Below the pieces are notes generated by a model, which did no database searches, was not told where the DNA came from, and saw only the letters and a program-made list of their open reading frames with translations. A program made the position numbers and the translations under genes. This document shows positions 12,401 through 27,400 of a stretch of 64,000 nt of DNA, piece by piece; the first letter of the stretch is position 1, and each line of letters opens with the position of its first letter. Source of the DNA: Lingula anatina (taxonomy: Eukaryota; Brachiopoda; Lingulata; Lingulida; Lingulidae); contig NW_019775935.1 of NCBI RefSeq assembly GCF_001039355.2, forward strand, positions 497,570-561,569, written 5' to 3'.

Positions 12401-15400
12401 AAACTGAAAAATCGGTTTCTCAAATGTCTCCTGTACATTGTACCTGAGCACCCATGATCACTATTTCAGTGCCAATTTAATAACACCATTTAGTACTCCA
12501 AAACCCTGCCAGCGTTTTTTTAGAAGTTTTGGTTAAGATTTTATCATTGATAAAGCAAAATAATGTCTTTATTTAATGCAAATCTGTAAATAAGAGCTCA
12601 TAACTTCATAACAAAAACATTTAAACCAAAATGACAGCACAGGATTGAAGCCCATACACTCTTAGTCAACTCTACCAATTTTTGTGATAAAATCGTTAGG
12701 GATGAAGTTATTCAATATACCGATTACTATCTCACTTCAAAATAGAAAGGTGTTAAATTGATTATTAAAGCTTTGAGTTGCTTATACTTATACATTGCAA
12801 CAAGAAATATAAATGCCGATATTTCTTATTTTTGAGTTTTTTTAAATTGTTTTAAATCAGCACAAAAGTAGTTGTATTATTGAATAAATAGATGAAGGAA
12901 AAAATCTCATTTTGGATATCTGGATGATTATAAAGGGTTACAATATCCTTAAACAAAAGACATTTAGTCCATGCTAGTCAAAAAAAAAAGTCACAACAAA
13001 ATAAAATTCTTTTATATCCACTGTCCTGTGTGACATAAGTATAGCCATATATGTACATTATGATTATGTAATGCTGGAAAAGAAAGTCATGTTCTGTCAT
13101 ATACAACCTACGTTTACGTATTGCGTGTATCAAATCAGTTTTATCACATTGCAGTCAATCTCAAATAATTGCTTGACAACATTTGATGGACCTTACATGA
13201 TTACATGCAATCAACATGACGTACGTTATTTTAGTACAAAACGATTTTGTCATTTTTAGGTTATTGAAACTCAATTTAATTTTGTGAATTAAAGATTAAG
13301 AAATTGGTATGAAATACATTCTATGGAATTCAAGACAACTGTTATTAAGTTCACATTTAAATATATATTCATTGCTTTTTATAAATATCAGTTCCTCTGT
13401 TTTCATGTGTTATAATATTATTGCTACCATGTTACAACGGAATAGATTTCTCTCTTTTTGTTTGTTCACAACCTTGGTCATAAAGACACTCATTTACACA
13501 GTCACTAATTTGTGTCTTTCAATAAAACAAATATGCAACCATATAAATCATTTCTTTTACATTCATATGTAAACACTTTTCACGTTATCTGTCTGCTGCC
13601 TCTCTGACTGATAAGTACCATTTTTCTTGTCACTATTGTAGCTGTTATTTCCTCACACAGAACACTATGTGTCACATGTACACTTATATGCTTAACATGT
13701 CTTGGAACAGCTGGGAACCAGTTTTTGATCAGTATTAATGGCAGCACTGCAAATGCTTAATTACAGAACTAATATTGATGTTCGTTGTTTTTTTTTCTTC
13801 AATTAGTTTCTCAGATGGAGCTTACATAACCACAATTGCTGGTTTTTATTAATATTTATGTTAAGAAATAATTTAATTACATTAATGTAACATTATGTAA
13901 GTTTATTGAAACTAAGTGCCTAGTATTTTTATTTTTGATAGAAATTTTAAGGAACATTTTATTCTGAGGCTTATGAGAGGTTGATGGTGTTATCATAGAT
14001 AAATCTTTGCATGCCAGCCATTTTTTCAGTTATGTCAATCTAATATTGAATTAAATTTATTAAAATGGGGGATTTTTGATGAAAACAATTTTTTTATGCA
14101 ATTGAACTGCTAGCTCAAGTATTTTGATTCCATCGATATTGGTACCTCTGAAAGCATGTCAACCTTACCAAACTAACAGTTAGCAAATAAAAAGGTCAAT
14201 GCCATCTACGGTTAATTCCCTGTAACTTTTATTGCACTTTGGGACTTGACTGTAAATAAGATCAACTTTGTTACTTAGCTTCCACATTTTTCCAGATAAC
14301 TGAAGCCTTATCCTACCTCCACAACACAGAGACGTGCCTGCATGGAAATGTCTGTCCATCTTCTATACTGATCAGCAAGAGGGGAGCATGGAAACTTGCA
14401 GGAATGGGCTTCCTCCAAGTGGCCAGGGATGGGAAGGTGCATATATAGTTATATAGATTTTAAATATATAGTTACATGCATTAAAGAGAAAAAAATCCTC
14501 ATCACGCATTTGACATTGATATTAGTGAAATATAATCATACCTATAAAGTCTTGAATAGATTCCATGTAAAGGCACAGCTAGGTTCTACTAGACTTTGTA
14601 TTTAACTTGGTGGTATACTATTTTGGAATCACCCTGTACTTCTGGCAGTCAGTTTGCAATGCTGTGAATTGCATGATAAATGTTTAAGCAATAACAAACT
14701 TAATGTTGTATGTTAGTTTACGTGATCAGCAATTGCACCTGGGAATAGAACATCAAAAGAGCACCAACATGGATTGCCAAGATGTAATTTGACAGGAGAT
14801 TTTTCACATTATAGCCATTATCTAGTTTTTTTTTTTTTTTGGGGAGAAGCACTGACACACATTACTTTAAATTTGATGAGATTCAATTAATTTGAACTGT
14901 TCAGAGCTTGTATAAAACTTGAGCAAAAAGGATGTGTACTGAAAGTGCGTGAAAATTGCTCCTGTGACATTTGCAGCCTGCAATACACTTAAACTTTATT
15001 TACCGACAGTTTCAGGCGTCATTTGCTGTTCATTCAAGAACCACTGGGTTTCAAAGCATAATTTTGCCGTAAGCAACATAGCAGGAAGCAAATGCATCAA
15101 ATCTACAAGAATATGCCCTCAACTAAACTAGCCACATGCCTGCATTTTTGACTTTTATTTTTCCATATTATTCAAGGTATCCTGTGGCTAATCTTTCTAC
15201 TAGTAAAAAAAAAAACATCAATAGACCTGAATCCTGTATAATACTGATGAAATTTATATAGAATGGCCAAAGATTTTTATGTGACTTTGTGACTTGATTC
15301 AGCTACATTTGTGACTTTGTGACTTGATTCAGAGACAGCCAGCTACATTTTGTTTATAAGTTAAGAATCAAAGTTTTATCCTGGATCAGAGTAAACTGTG

Positions 15401-18400
15401 ATATTTGGTCTTAAAGCCAAGACCAACTTTTAACTTCTTTAAGAGCAAATGCTATAACAATCTCTTAATTATTGCAGTCCCCCTCACTTTTTTTTTCACT
15501 GCAGGAATCTTTTATGGCCAATCCCTGGACCAATAAAGCTTCAAAAATGGTGCAACCGGACCTAGATTACATTGCCCCTGAGGTTCAGGTGGACAAGAGA
15601 TGTTTTTATGTCAGTGATATGTACTCCATGGGGATCACCATATGTGCCATCCATAATGGAGGCAGGTCCCTGGTGAATTCCATGTACAACCCCGCAGAGT
15701 ATACCAAAGGAATACAACTGGTAAGAATGACATGGATATTTGCAAGAACCCACAACCAAAATGCTTAAGCAAAAGGCTGTCATAATTGGCTGGAAAAGTA
15801 ACTCAAATGGCAGAATCATGTTTAACTTTGCATTTAGTGATTGTTTTTAGTACCTTTGGGAGCATCTAATGTTATAGATCCCCACTTTACCCATACTACA
15901 GTGTCACAGGGTTTCTGTTATTAGATATTTGGTTAAAAATAACATTTCAAACAGTGTTTTTGACTACTAGTAGAGAAATCTTTTTTTTAACTAAATGGCA
16001 TTTTTGGATCTTTTTCAGATGAAGATTTCTTACAAATATAAGATGTAATTGATAGCGTATGAATTTAAACAACATGATTTCAATATGCCCTTTCCAATGC
16101 GGGAACATTGTCGTCTGACTTTTTACTTTAGCAGGTCGCCTTAAATTCCCTTTTGAAGTAGTGCTGAAAATGATATTCATTAAGATGACCCTTGAAAATA
16201 GTTTTTTGGAATATATGTATAATTAGTGTTATTATTTATTTACTTTAAAATATTGAGGTTACTAAAATATACGTGTATATAATATGTAGTGCATGTATGG
16301 TGATTCCAGCTGTCCATCTCATTTGGTGATGCTGCCAGCAAACTCCCAATCCAGTTGGTAGAACCAGTGGAGAAGATGATTAATAGAGACATTAGATACA
16401 GGCCAACAGCAAGACTCTTCTCCTTGGTACATGTGTTTATGATCCGTCATTCATTAAGATATTGATTCAAGTACATTATTTCTTGTACAAATGGGTAATG
16501 GTTGATTTATTAAGGATGGGGTACTATGTAATGCATCTGTTTACTCTAAATTGACCATGATGGACCTTGGATATAAAATTAATGCAAAATGTCAAGATAA
16601 TTAATGTGAAGTTAACTTGAAGGAGCGATGCTTTAATTTGTCACGTTAAAGGATTGATAATTATGTTTAGTAATGTATCACATAACAACAAATAATGTTC
16701 CTGTTATTTGGCAATTGTCACTTTAATTTTCAGTACAGGCAATGTTTTTTGGCTAGGATTTTTTAAAAAATAGCATAAAGACTAATACCTTTATCAATAA
16801 CTGTCACATAATTATTAAAAAGACTCAAACAACATTTGTTCTCTTTTAGTTGAAGTTCTTCAGCGACTCTGTTGTATCCTGCTTAAGCTTCTTGGACAGT
16901 CTGCCACAGAAAGATGCTGGAGAAGTTACAACATTCTACACAAAAACTTTAGTTGACACAATACCAAAGATTCCTAAAGTAAGTACAGGTGCATAGGTCT
17001 TTAGTAGCTGTTTCATTGCAGTAACTGCAGGCCTCAATATCCTCTATAACAAGTACTATGTTGGAATTAAAAGGCCACCATTGGCAATATATTTTCTGTC
17101 ATTTTACCAATCCATAAAATCCTTGCCTGCCCAAAATTTTATTTCATTTTATTATTTTTTGTGGTTCACAACTTGTATATTTTTCAAACCATTTTCAAAA
17201 TGTCTCACAAAAAATTTCAATATGCCATGTCTATACCCGAAGCTGTTGGGTGAAACAGACAGATTCAGAAGTGGCTTAGAATGCCTACTGTGCTGTAAGC
17301 ATAATGGTTACCCTGGATGAAAAAGAAAAAAATCTTCATTCCATGTGTAAATAAATGCATGTCATTACTTACCAGTCACGTCTTTTGTGATGTAACAGGC
17401 AGTAAATTGTATCATTATTACTGTGCTTATCTAATCTGATGCTGTCTTTGTGCATCATGCTCTGGGAGGCTCACCTATATTATGCAGTATCAACCATTGC
17501 TGCATATTTAAAATGTGGAATCTTGTACTTTATTATATGGTCATAATCTGTGACTGTGACTTAGCTCTCAGTTGTTTTTGAAACCATGCAAAATTATTTA
17601 ATTTTCTTAGGATGTGATATTTAAGCCAGAGACAGAAAAAAATATCCAAAGATATGTCTAGAACAAATGTAATCCAAGTTACAGACTGAATAAATATTGA
17701 ACTGAAATGGGCGCCCAGCTGTAATCCTTGATAAAATAAACCTTGTTTTTTTTATATTTCCAGAAAATTTTGTACCAACATGTCTTCCCCTTCATCAGGG
17801 ATGAGCTGTACACAGAGAGTGACAAGCTAGTCCACGTCATCCCACCGCTCATTGCTATAGTACAAAATGCATCTAGAGAGGAATACAGGTTAAAGCTGAT
17901 GACAGAGATCAATAAATTGCTGGCAATGCCCAAAAATGCCCTAGTGAGTAATCTAGCTGATTGAGAAATGTGATAATATACATATTCCAGTACAAATGAA
18001 TATGAAGGAGAAAATTTAGAGTCACATGTGAGCAAGATATAAGGTACATTTGTACATTTTAATGTACCAATATCATTGAATATTCGAAACATTTTTTCAG
18101 TGCCCGTGTTATTTCCATATTTGTTGTTTACCTAGACAATAAGAGTATGTTGACATTAATGGAAATACCCATAAGAAAAATGATAGCATAAATATAAGAT
18201 TCAAGTAGATATTTGCAATTGGTTTCATAAAATGTAAGCCAAATGCTGATACATTTAAAATTTCCATTTTAGGTTACCATAGCCTTGCTGGAAAAGTTGG
18301 ACATAATATTGTTCAAAACTCCCGTGGAGGCTCATAAAATACAAGTGCTTCCAATTCTCTATAACACTCTGGACTCCAACAATTCTTTAGCAAGGGTAAG

Positions 18401-21400
18401 TTGCACATTCAAGTGCTTTCAATTCTTTATCAGGAGTGCTGAATATGTTCTGCATTATTTATCTAATACTTATAGATTCTTCTTGCTGTTCACTTTTTGC
18501 TCCAAGGTCTGTACATTTTCTTATTTATTACACCTTATGATTCATGCAGAGCTGCTTACAGGTTTATACTGAAATAAAGGGAAGCTCTTTCTCATCCATA
18601 ACAAATATATTTCCCATTTTATGATGTGATATTTATGAATTGTTTCCTCATATCAGCTTGGTTATGGAGTACATTGTTAGGTGCACACAGAATTTGTACC
18701 TGATATATTATACTAGGCAATACCAACAAAAGGAAAAATAACAAAGAAGTTGTTTATTGCTATTTTTCAATTTTTTTGTACATTTAAGTCAACTGCATAT
18801 TAATTGTAACAGTATATTTAAGAAATAACCAGTAATAACAATGGGAAACCAAAACACTAACTTGAAAAAAAGGAAGTACAAATGTAATATACAACATTTG
18901 GATCACTCCAAGTATGGGTGTTAATTTTTATAATTAGATTATATACGATTGATACTGTAGCTTACCTGATTCTGTATCAGTGGTATTTTATGTTTACCAA
19001 ATATACTGAGTGGAGTAAATATTTTAATACTTGTACATCTGTTAGCACTCAACTAATCAAATATTAAATTGGGGCAAATATGATAACATCAGCTCAGCTT
19101 CCTTACATGGTATTGTGGCATGTGTGTTTAATGGATCCACTAAATGCAATTTGTGCTTTTAGATCGTTTTCACACACCACACTTTCATACACACAAATAA
19201 AAAAAGAAAAAAACATTATTTTCGTATAAACCAGTTTAAGCCATCTAATGCATTGCTTCCAGCAAACATTTTTACAATTTTCTCTCAGTTTTCTTATTCT
19301 AGTGGATGACAAAACTAAAATAATAAAATATCATTTTCCGAGAAAAAATAGAAGATGGTAAAGACACCAGTGTCTTAAACATGGCTTAAGTTTTTCATGC
19401 CAGTTTTCTTGTGCAATTTGTCCCTAGGAGGCAGCCATGAATGCCCTAGGTGCTATAAAGCAACATCTGGATGAGGATTCTATTAAGAAGATGGTATTAC
19501 CCAGAGCAAAGGCAATCTTCAACAATGCAAATAATGTCAAGGCAAGTTGAACAGCAAGCGCAAGTGCTCCATTGATTTTTTTATTCTGTGTTCAGAGGGA
19601 AAATATATTGGATTTTGATAGAAGATTTGTTTGGTGATAAAACCAGTTTGTTTCATGAACTCTGTTTTCATTCCTAGATAAATACAGTTGATATCATATT
19701 CTAATTAAAGGTACCTATATTTGGTCATAACCTCAATGCACACAATGTAACTGACAGGCTTTTTTTTTTTTTTTTTTTTTTTGCATTTAAAAAAAATTAA
19801 CATATTTGCCATAGAATGACTTTCATTGTAACTTTTAGCCTACTTGTAGCAGGAATACACCAATTCCTAAATTCATAATGGATGATAGACACAAATAACA
19901 GGAGGAAGTATCCTTTCAGGTGAAGATGAATGCCTTGATGTGTATAGATAGGTTACTTGACCGTATGGACAAGTCAGTAATATCTGATAATGTGATACCA
20001 TTCCTAACAAAGATAGAACCAGAAGATCCAGAAATAGTCATGGCAATAACAGGTGAATTAGAATAAGAATTCTGAAGTGGATGTTTATACAGGTTGTTTT
20101 GATCTCCTATTTTACACATCTTTGTTATCCACTATCAAAGAAGTATATGAAGTATATGAAGTACAATGTATTATTATTCACATGGTACTTGCAAATATTA
20201 ACTGTAAAAGGGGAAAGATGTTACTGATTGTTAATTATGCATCAACATGATGGCTTCTTTATTATTTTTATATAGATAGCATATCATGCCATTTACAATC
20301 ACAGCAAAGTATCCTTTCTATAGTCATTTGAGAAGAAAAAAAGTGAATTAAAGTGAGAATGACAATAGAAAACTAAAGATCAATCATTAATATGTGACTC
20401 TCACTCTTGTTATCCAGGTATATTTCGCCACATGATGACAGACAAGCGCTGTGGTCTGACACATGCTCTGCTGGCTCTGCAGGTGATGCCGTCTCTTCTT
20501 CCGCACACAACTAATGCCTTACTAACCATGGAAGAGGTGGGTTTAAAGAGATCTACTGATCGAAATGGGCAAAATCGTGGTGTAGCAGCTCACTATACCT
20601 AATTGATTCAGAGTCCTGCAAATCCATTTCTCTGATTGTTTTGTGTACTTTGGGGTAATGGTAGATGACAAAGTATATGCAGCATGTTTCTTCTAGCTGG
20701 CATTGTGATTTAAACTTAAGAATTTGGAAAATAGATCACAAGCTTTGTACAGATATATTTGACTGTATATCAATATTTAGAGATGAGTCTCATTAAACAG
20801 CACATTATCCCAGTATAAGACTGCTACACATAATGAAACTAATAGTGTTGTGTAACATTTTGTGGTAAGATTGATTGCTCCCAGTTGGTATTGATTGTGT
20901 TAGGTGTGCTGATATGTGTTGATAATCTCTGCCCCTCTGGGTGTATTATAGTTTGGTGTGCTGATGGACTTGCTGAGGGATATGTTCGATGCCATAGATC
21001 GTAACAGAAGGAACAAGATGAAACTTGAAGCTATGCATGATGATGAGACCATAAGGTAAAAAAGAATTAGATAAGTAATTGATGAGGTTCTGGTCCCCCC
21101 CTCCCCAACAGGCAATTCTCTTTTGGTTGGTGCAACAAGCCACATTACATGGTTGAAACACTGTCAAACATTGATGTATGCATTTACAGCAAATATTTAG
21201 TATCATGTTACCTGAGAAAAAAAATTGACACAACCTTCTTGCACAACAAAAAGAATTTCCTCTTCAATCCCCACAATATTTCTTTCATGCTTCAGCTAAC
21301 ATTTTACTGATGTTTTCATACATTGTTTGCTTTTTTATAGTGACAAATCCAATTTCTATTCATTTGTTGTGAAAGTAACAATATCTTACAGGCTTATAAA

Positions 21401-24400
21401 GAGCAGTTAGATATTAATATTTGCCAGATTTTTACCCCAGATTTTTGTGTATTGCTTAAAGGCACTTAGTGAGTGTTAGACCTGTATATAACAAATATTT
21501 AATTTGTATCAATTTTAATACTTTTTGCTGAAGGTGTACCATGTCCAAAGTGATTCAGATTAATAATCCATAAACCTGATGGTAAAAATTAGAAATTTAG
21601 AACTCGAAACCAGGCTTATAGATCCTAGTTTTCTGAATGATTTTGGATAGACTATATCTTGTAATAAAGGGAAAATTGACCCCCCCCCCAAAAAAAAATA
21701 ATAATAATATTAATTTTTTTTGCTATATGAAGGTCTAATATGCATTATATGCCTTAAAACATTTATGTTTTTTACCCATGATACCTTATTATATCAATAA
21801 CCAGTAAATAGAATTTAACTTGTGCAATGCATGCATTATACTTAGTACCCATACCTATGAAGTAGTCTGAATTTGCTCAAATATTTGTTAGTTTTATTTA
21901 ATTCATATTGCTACACCAGTTTAACACTGCTTTCAGTTGTTAGTGACCATAAACTGCTAATCTTAGTTTCTCTTTCCTACTTACTTGATTATTGGAGAGG
22001 GTGGATAGAGAAAAAATCCACTATTACATGTAACTTTAGCAAGAATGACAGCCTTCCACCTTGCAAAAGAAACTTTGGTTAATCATCTGAAGGAAAGAGA
22101 GACTCTAGATCAGTGTTTTTACAACCAGCCATTTTTCAATCACCACTTTGTTTTGTAAGTTGCTTTTGAATGATTTCTCCCTAACATTCCTTCATTTAAC
22201 AGCAGGAATCATAATAGGTCTGCTAGCGATGGCTATCCAGAGCAAGAACAAAAAGTTGTAAATGATTTGATGCCGGTCAATGCCCGGCACTTGAGAAGGT
22301 ATCTCTGAGTCTGTAGATGTGTTCTCATTGTTGTGTTGCTCTGATGCAGGTGAAGTGTACTGAGGAGTTGTGGACAGCATTTTTGGACATGAGAATGCCT
22401 GCCAACAGAGAGAGTGTTTTGAAATGATTTATAAGTTTTGATTTGAATTTTATGGCATGTCAACTATACTTCCTTTTTCCTATACTTTGAGCATGAGGTT
22501 TTTCTAATTTTTTGAATAACTACACTGTAACACACGTTTACTCTCCAAAGCCCATTGCACACAGTGGTTAAGTTTACTGTGTCAAATACTTTTAGTCAAT
22601 TTGCCCATTTGTTAATCTCATGCCTACCTTTTTGCTTGACACTTAGACCCTATAGACACAATCGGTCTACATGGATCAACCCAACTCTGTGGGGACTGTC
22701 AGTGCAATAAGCTTAACTGAATGACATACCACCTCTTGTTTCCCACTTACTCGTATAATCGCCAGCTGTTATTCAATTAAGCTGATTGCAGACAGCAAGA
22801 GTCTCAGCAGATTTGGGTCCATCTGTAAAAAAAACAAAGGTGTCTTTGGGAAAGGAGCTTTCGAGTGTATGTTTGATGTTTTCAAAGTACTTACATGTAG
22901 AAATAATCTGTACAGGTCTACTTTATTTTAAGCATGCTTTTGAATATTTGCCAATGTATTAAGCTAACGACTTCTGTTCCATGCATTTATTTTCAATGTT
23001 CAGTTACATGTATAGTCATATAACTTGCAGAATACACAAATGTATATCTGTGTTCATATGCTGCACACTTTGTAGAAGTTTTGTTTCTAGCACAGGTATT
23101 TCTACATTTCAGTAAAATAGTACTTATTCGTAGGAGCAAGTTTGTTTCAAAGTTTTTTATTTGGAAAATGATAAGTCATTGTTTCTCTGAAATGGTAATG
23201 AAATTACAGGGAGGGAATTGCAATTTCTTCCTGTTACAAAAAAAAAAAAAATAAATAAATGTAGCTATAATGTTCAGCATGATGGTCAGTGTAATTTATA
23301 AATATAAAGAAATTGGTCTTTACCTTGATTGGTTCACACTGACAGAGGAAAAAGGTGTCTTCTTGCACCCCTTCAGTGCAATACTGGTGTTCTGTATACA
23401 GTTTGTCCATGTCCTTTTAGCAGAGGTATTTGATCTTCACATACTCAATGAGCAGAGTTTGACATACAGAGCACAGTTTAATTTGTTTGTATGGCATGTT
23501 AGTTATTAATATCAGAGCAAACTAAATGACAAATAATTAATATTGATTTGGTATTAATTTTCAAGATTTATCAAGTATATTTTTTATTTTTTTTTTATCT
23601 AATATGCACTTTTCAGTAATGCTTCTTGGATTGTTATTTGACAAGTGAATTTAAAACATTTTTATTTTATAACTGTATGATTTCATATCATTTGTAATGC
23701 ACCTTTTTATCAAGTGTTAAATGCCAAGTGCTTATTATTATGAGCCATCATTTTTGTAATATGAAAAGAAATTTTGTTAAAATTTTCAGGGGATCTGCAC
23801 CAAATATTATTGGTATGCAACGTCATCGAAGTGCAGCTCACATTGATGACATAAAAAGAAGCCGCGAGAAAGACCACTCGCGACATTTCCTAAGTGTCGA
23901 CCATGTCTCACATCCTAAAAGCAGGACAGGTAGGGAACAAGGTAGATATATGGCTTTTGTCAGCTTTTTACTAATTTAGAGCTATTTAATCACAGGTAAT
24001 GGGGAATTTAGGTCACTGTAAAACAACGGAAAGAAAAAGAGAAACCTATTTATTTTGAAAGATTGGTTTTTTAAGAATATGATAGGCCATGTTATATTAC
24101 CATGTGAAAATTAAAAGTTTGTACCATTTGTATTGCTTTTTTTCTTTTATATATTATATTATATGCTGTGGTTCATCAATTTGGATATCTTTGAATCACA
24201 TGATTGTAATTTTTTTAAAACCTTTTTAAAATTGAAAATTTCATTCTGTTGTGTTACAGCTGACCATTGGGTTGGGTTTCTGGTCTGGTAATTTTCCAGC
24301 TTGATTATTAACATGATTATGTGGCAGGGCAGATTAGCAGGAATTTTATAACATTGTGTGGATTTTTCTTAGAAATCACAATGATGATTTGTACACTTCC

Positions 24401-27400
24401 TGTGTTTTAAAACATGTTTTTCTCTAAGCCTTTTGTTTTAAATATCTCTGGGATGTATTTTATAGCACTTTGAAAGACATTCCCAAACTTGTTCAAATAA
24501 GTGACATTAAATACAATTAATGAATGAATGGCAACAAGTTAAAAGAATGTTCAGATCATCATTGTTTAATTCAAAGGTCATCCACTGTTGTTCACTATTT
24601 GTTAATTATGGTGGATTGGTAATAATTAACACTAATGTGTCTCATTGTTACAGGGTAGAAACATCTCAGTGGACTGTGTGTTTATGTATTGTTCAAAATA
24701 CTTAATATGCATGAACGATGTTAACTTCAGCATGTCCAAACAATGATCTTTATACTGTTTGATTTTATAAAAAAAATAAATAAATAAATAACTGAAAATT
24801 TCCTCTGATATAGAATGGAACCATGTGTGAATATGTATATACTGTATACTCTAGATCTGTACAAAAAGTTGCTGAAGATTCTAGATAACACAAGAAAGTT
24901 ACAATGTTTCTCTGCAAAAGTGCCTCAATTTCATCCTTTGGCTATTTTTTACAGTGCAAATGTGTTACCTTTCTGAATGTTTTCACATCTGTGAGCTAGC
25001 ACAGTTAAGATCCAGTGTCATTTCCTGTATTATTCTGCTGCATATTCACCATGGTCTCACTGCATCAGTTTCAAAGCTAGTATATTACAGAAAACAGTTG
25101 GTAGATATATACATGTATGTCATGTTTACTTTTTTGGCTCACACTAACATATAAATTTGCACATGACTGTTAGTTATTATATTATAAGACGACAAACAAT
25201 TTAATTTGCTCTGTTATCGCTGTTGCTGAAGATACTTGTACCTTCCCTTGTCTATGATTTTATTTTAAAGAAATGTCTGAAAGTATGCAAACGTATGCAG
25301 TTTGATATGTATGGAAGTAGTTGCATAGAAAAGATAAAACTGAAATGTAATATTTGCTTACTGCATACATTACGCTTCCAGTGTTAAATGTGTGTGCTGT
25401 ATGTTCACCTTATCACCCAAGTAGCTGGTCAGTGTCTTTTTATTTCTGCTTGATACTAGCCAATAATCATAAACGTGAACACCGCGTCGAATTCTATATC
25501 GAGGAATGTGAAGAAGAACAGGAGAATCATTCACCAGGTCAGAGTTACTATAAAACCTCTTCATGTTTGCGACATTTGTTTTCCTTTTAGATGAGACCAA
25601 AGTCTCCATTTTGGGATAACTACATTTTTTGAGAAATATGAATGGATGAATAGTGCTTAGTAAAAATATAAGGATAAATACCAAAGTTTTCATCTGAAAG
25701 GAAAAATCGGATATTTTGCAAAAATGAGGTTTTATAGTAATACAGTTGGGTGCATTCGTCATTTTGTTCACTTCATTGCTTTGTATTTCACAGATTTGAC
25801 ATGAAACTTGGAGTGGGATTAAATGTAGCATTTCCATTTATATTGTGATTTATATTTATTAAGTATTTGTTTTTTGCATATAAGACTTCATTTTTATTGG
25901 ACTCTTCTTTTGTGTTGGTTTATCACATTTTAAAGACAAATGACAAATCCCTGTAGCTGAAAATTTGAAGTAAAAAAAAGTTTATAGAATTAAAAAAAAC
26001 ACATGAACAAAATCAATGAGCAAAATCAATGGGAGAAGCATGTTTTGACTGGGCTATCATTTTATGTAAAGCTTTCACCTTGATTCTGCTGCATGACTTT
26101 TAATGTTTATATCCATTTTAAATACATATAGTTTGTTTAAAAGTTTTTTTTCTTTTAGATGAAAATGGCTGTGCATCTTTATTGGTTGTTTATTATGTGA
26201 TATATGTTTTGTACATGCGTTTGATGCTGATAGAGAATTAACTTAAAAATTCTCCAACAGGACACAAATCACAAAGAAATTCTAACCCACATGCATGTTC
26301 ATATTTATTTAAAAGTCAAACAAGCACATGCACACAACACTCATCTATTTATGATAATTATTTATTTTCTGAGCATGTCATATTTTATAATTCATTTCTG
26401 GTCAATAACACTCAAAATTATGTCAAAGATAGTATACCCAAATCCATCTTTTCTGCCTTTCTATACTTCCATTTTCTACTTGTTCATTTATTATATAGAT
26501 CTGTTCTCACTTCAACCTTTCAATACAGTGCAATATCTTTTCAAACATTAAGCTTTTCTTCTGTTCTATATTTATTTTGAGTAAACACATATTCACCAAC
26601 ATTGAACATTGATATGAGCATCAGGGTAATTGATAATTAGATTTGATGCTTTGGCAGTTTCATAACTAGTATTTGCAAGAGGAGGCAATTACATGTACCC
26701 TCTTACCTAGTCAAAATAATAGGAGATTTCAACATATTGCTATAAATTGGTTTCTTCAAGCTGTTCTTAACTAAGAATATAGGCTGTTGCATGCCTATGC
26801 ATGATACATGTACCTGTAATTTGCTGCTCCGTCACATTTCCATCCAATGCACTTGAACTACAGATGTTTATGAAATTAAAAATCACCCCCCTTTTCTCCT
26901 CATACACTTACCTTTAGAGACAATTTAAATGGGGTATGCATCCATGAATGTATTCAAGTCATTATTTTGTTACATTTGATTCCTTCAGCTCCCAGCACAC
27001 CTGAACTGAAAGACAGACAACGATTTACAGCAGCTAGCCCAATATCACAGCGCAGGGTGTCAAACCATTCCTCTGTCAATGCAAATAAGGTATTTATACA
27101 TTTGCCATCATATGGATGTTATGCTATACTTCTAGTATGGTTCTTCTTTTATTTAAAAATGAATGAAATTCTGTATGATACATTTATAATATTTACACGT
27201 CATAACTGATTTGAATTAATTACTCCTACGTATGCACTATATTGATTCTTGTTTTTCCACATTTTAGTTTTAATTTTAAAAATACCAATCATTTGACATT
27301 GATAAATATTTTTAATGATTTGTTGCATTCACATTTACCTGCCTCGCAAAGTTCTTTGATAGTTCCTCAACAGAACAACATCAGCCCCCCCCCCCCAAAA

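Noticed and set aside
17679-18092. Minus-strand 137-aa ORF
   Set aside because: Antisense shadow of the SCYL2-like exon at 17764-17943 with intronic extensions.
25370-25837. Minus-strand 155-aa ORF
   Set aside because: Overlaps a plus-strand coding exon (25460-25537) antisense, has low-complexity composition and no recognisable domain.
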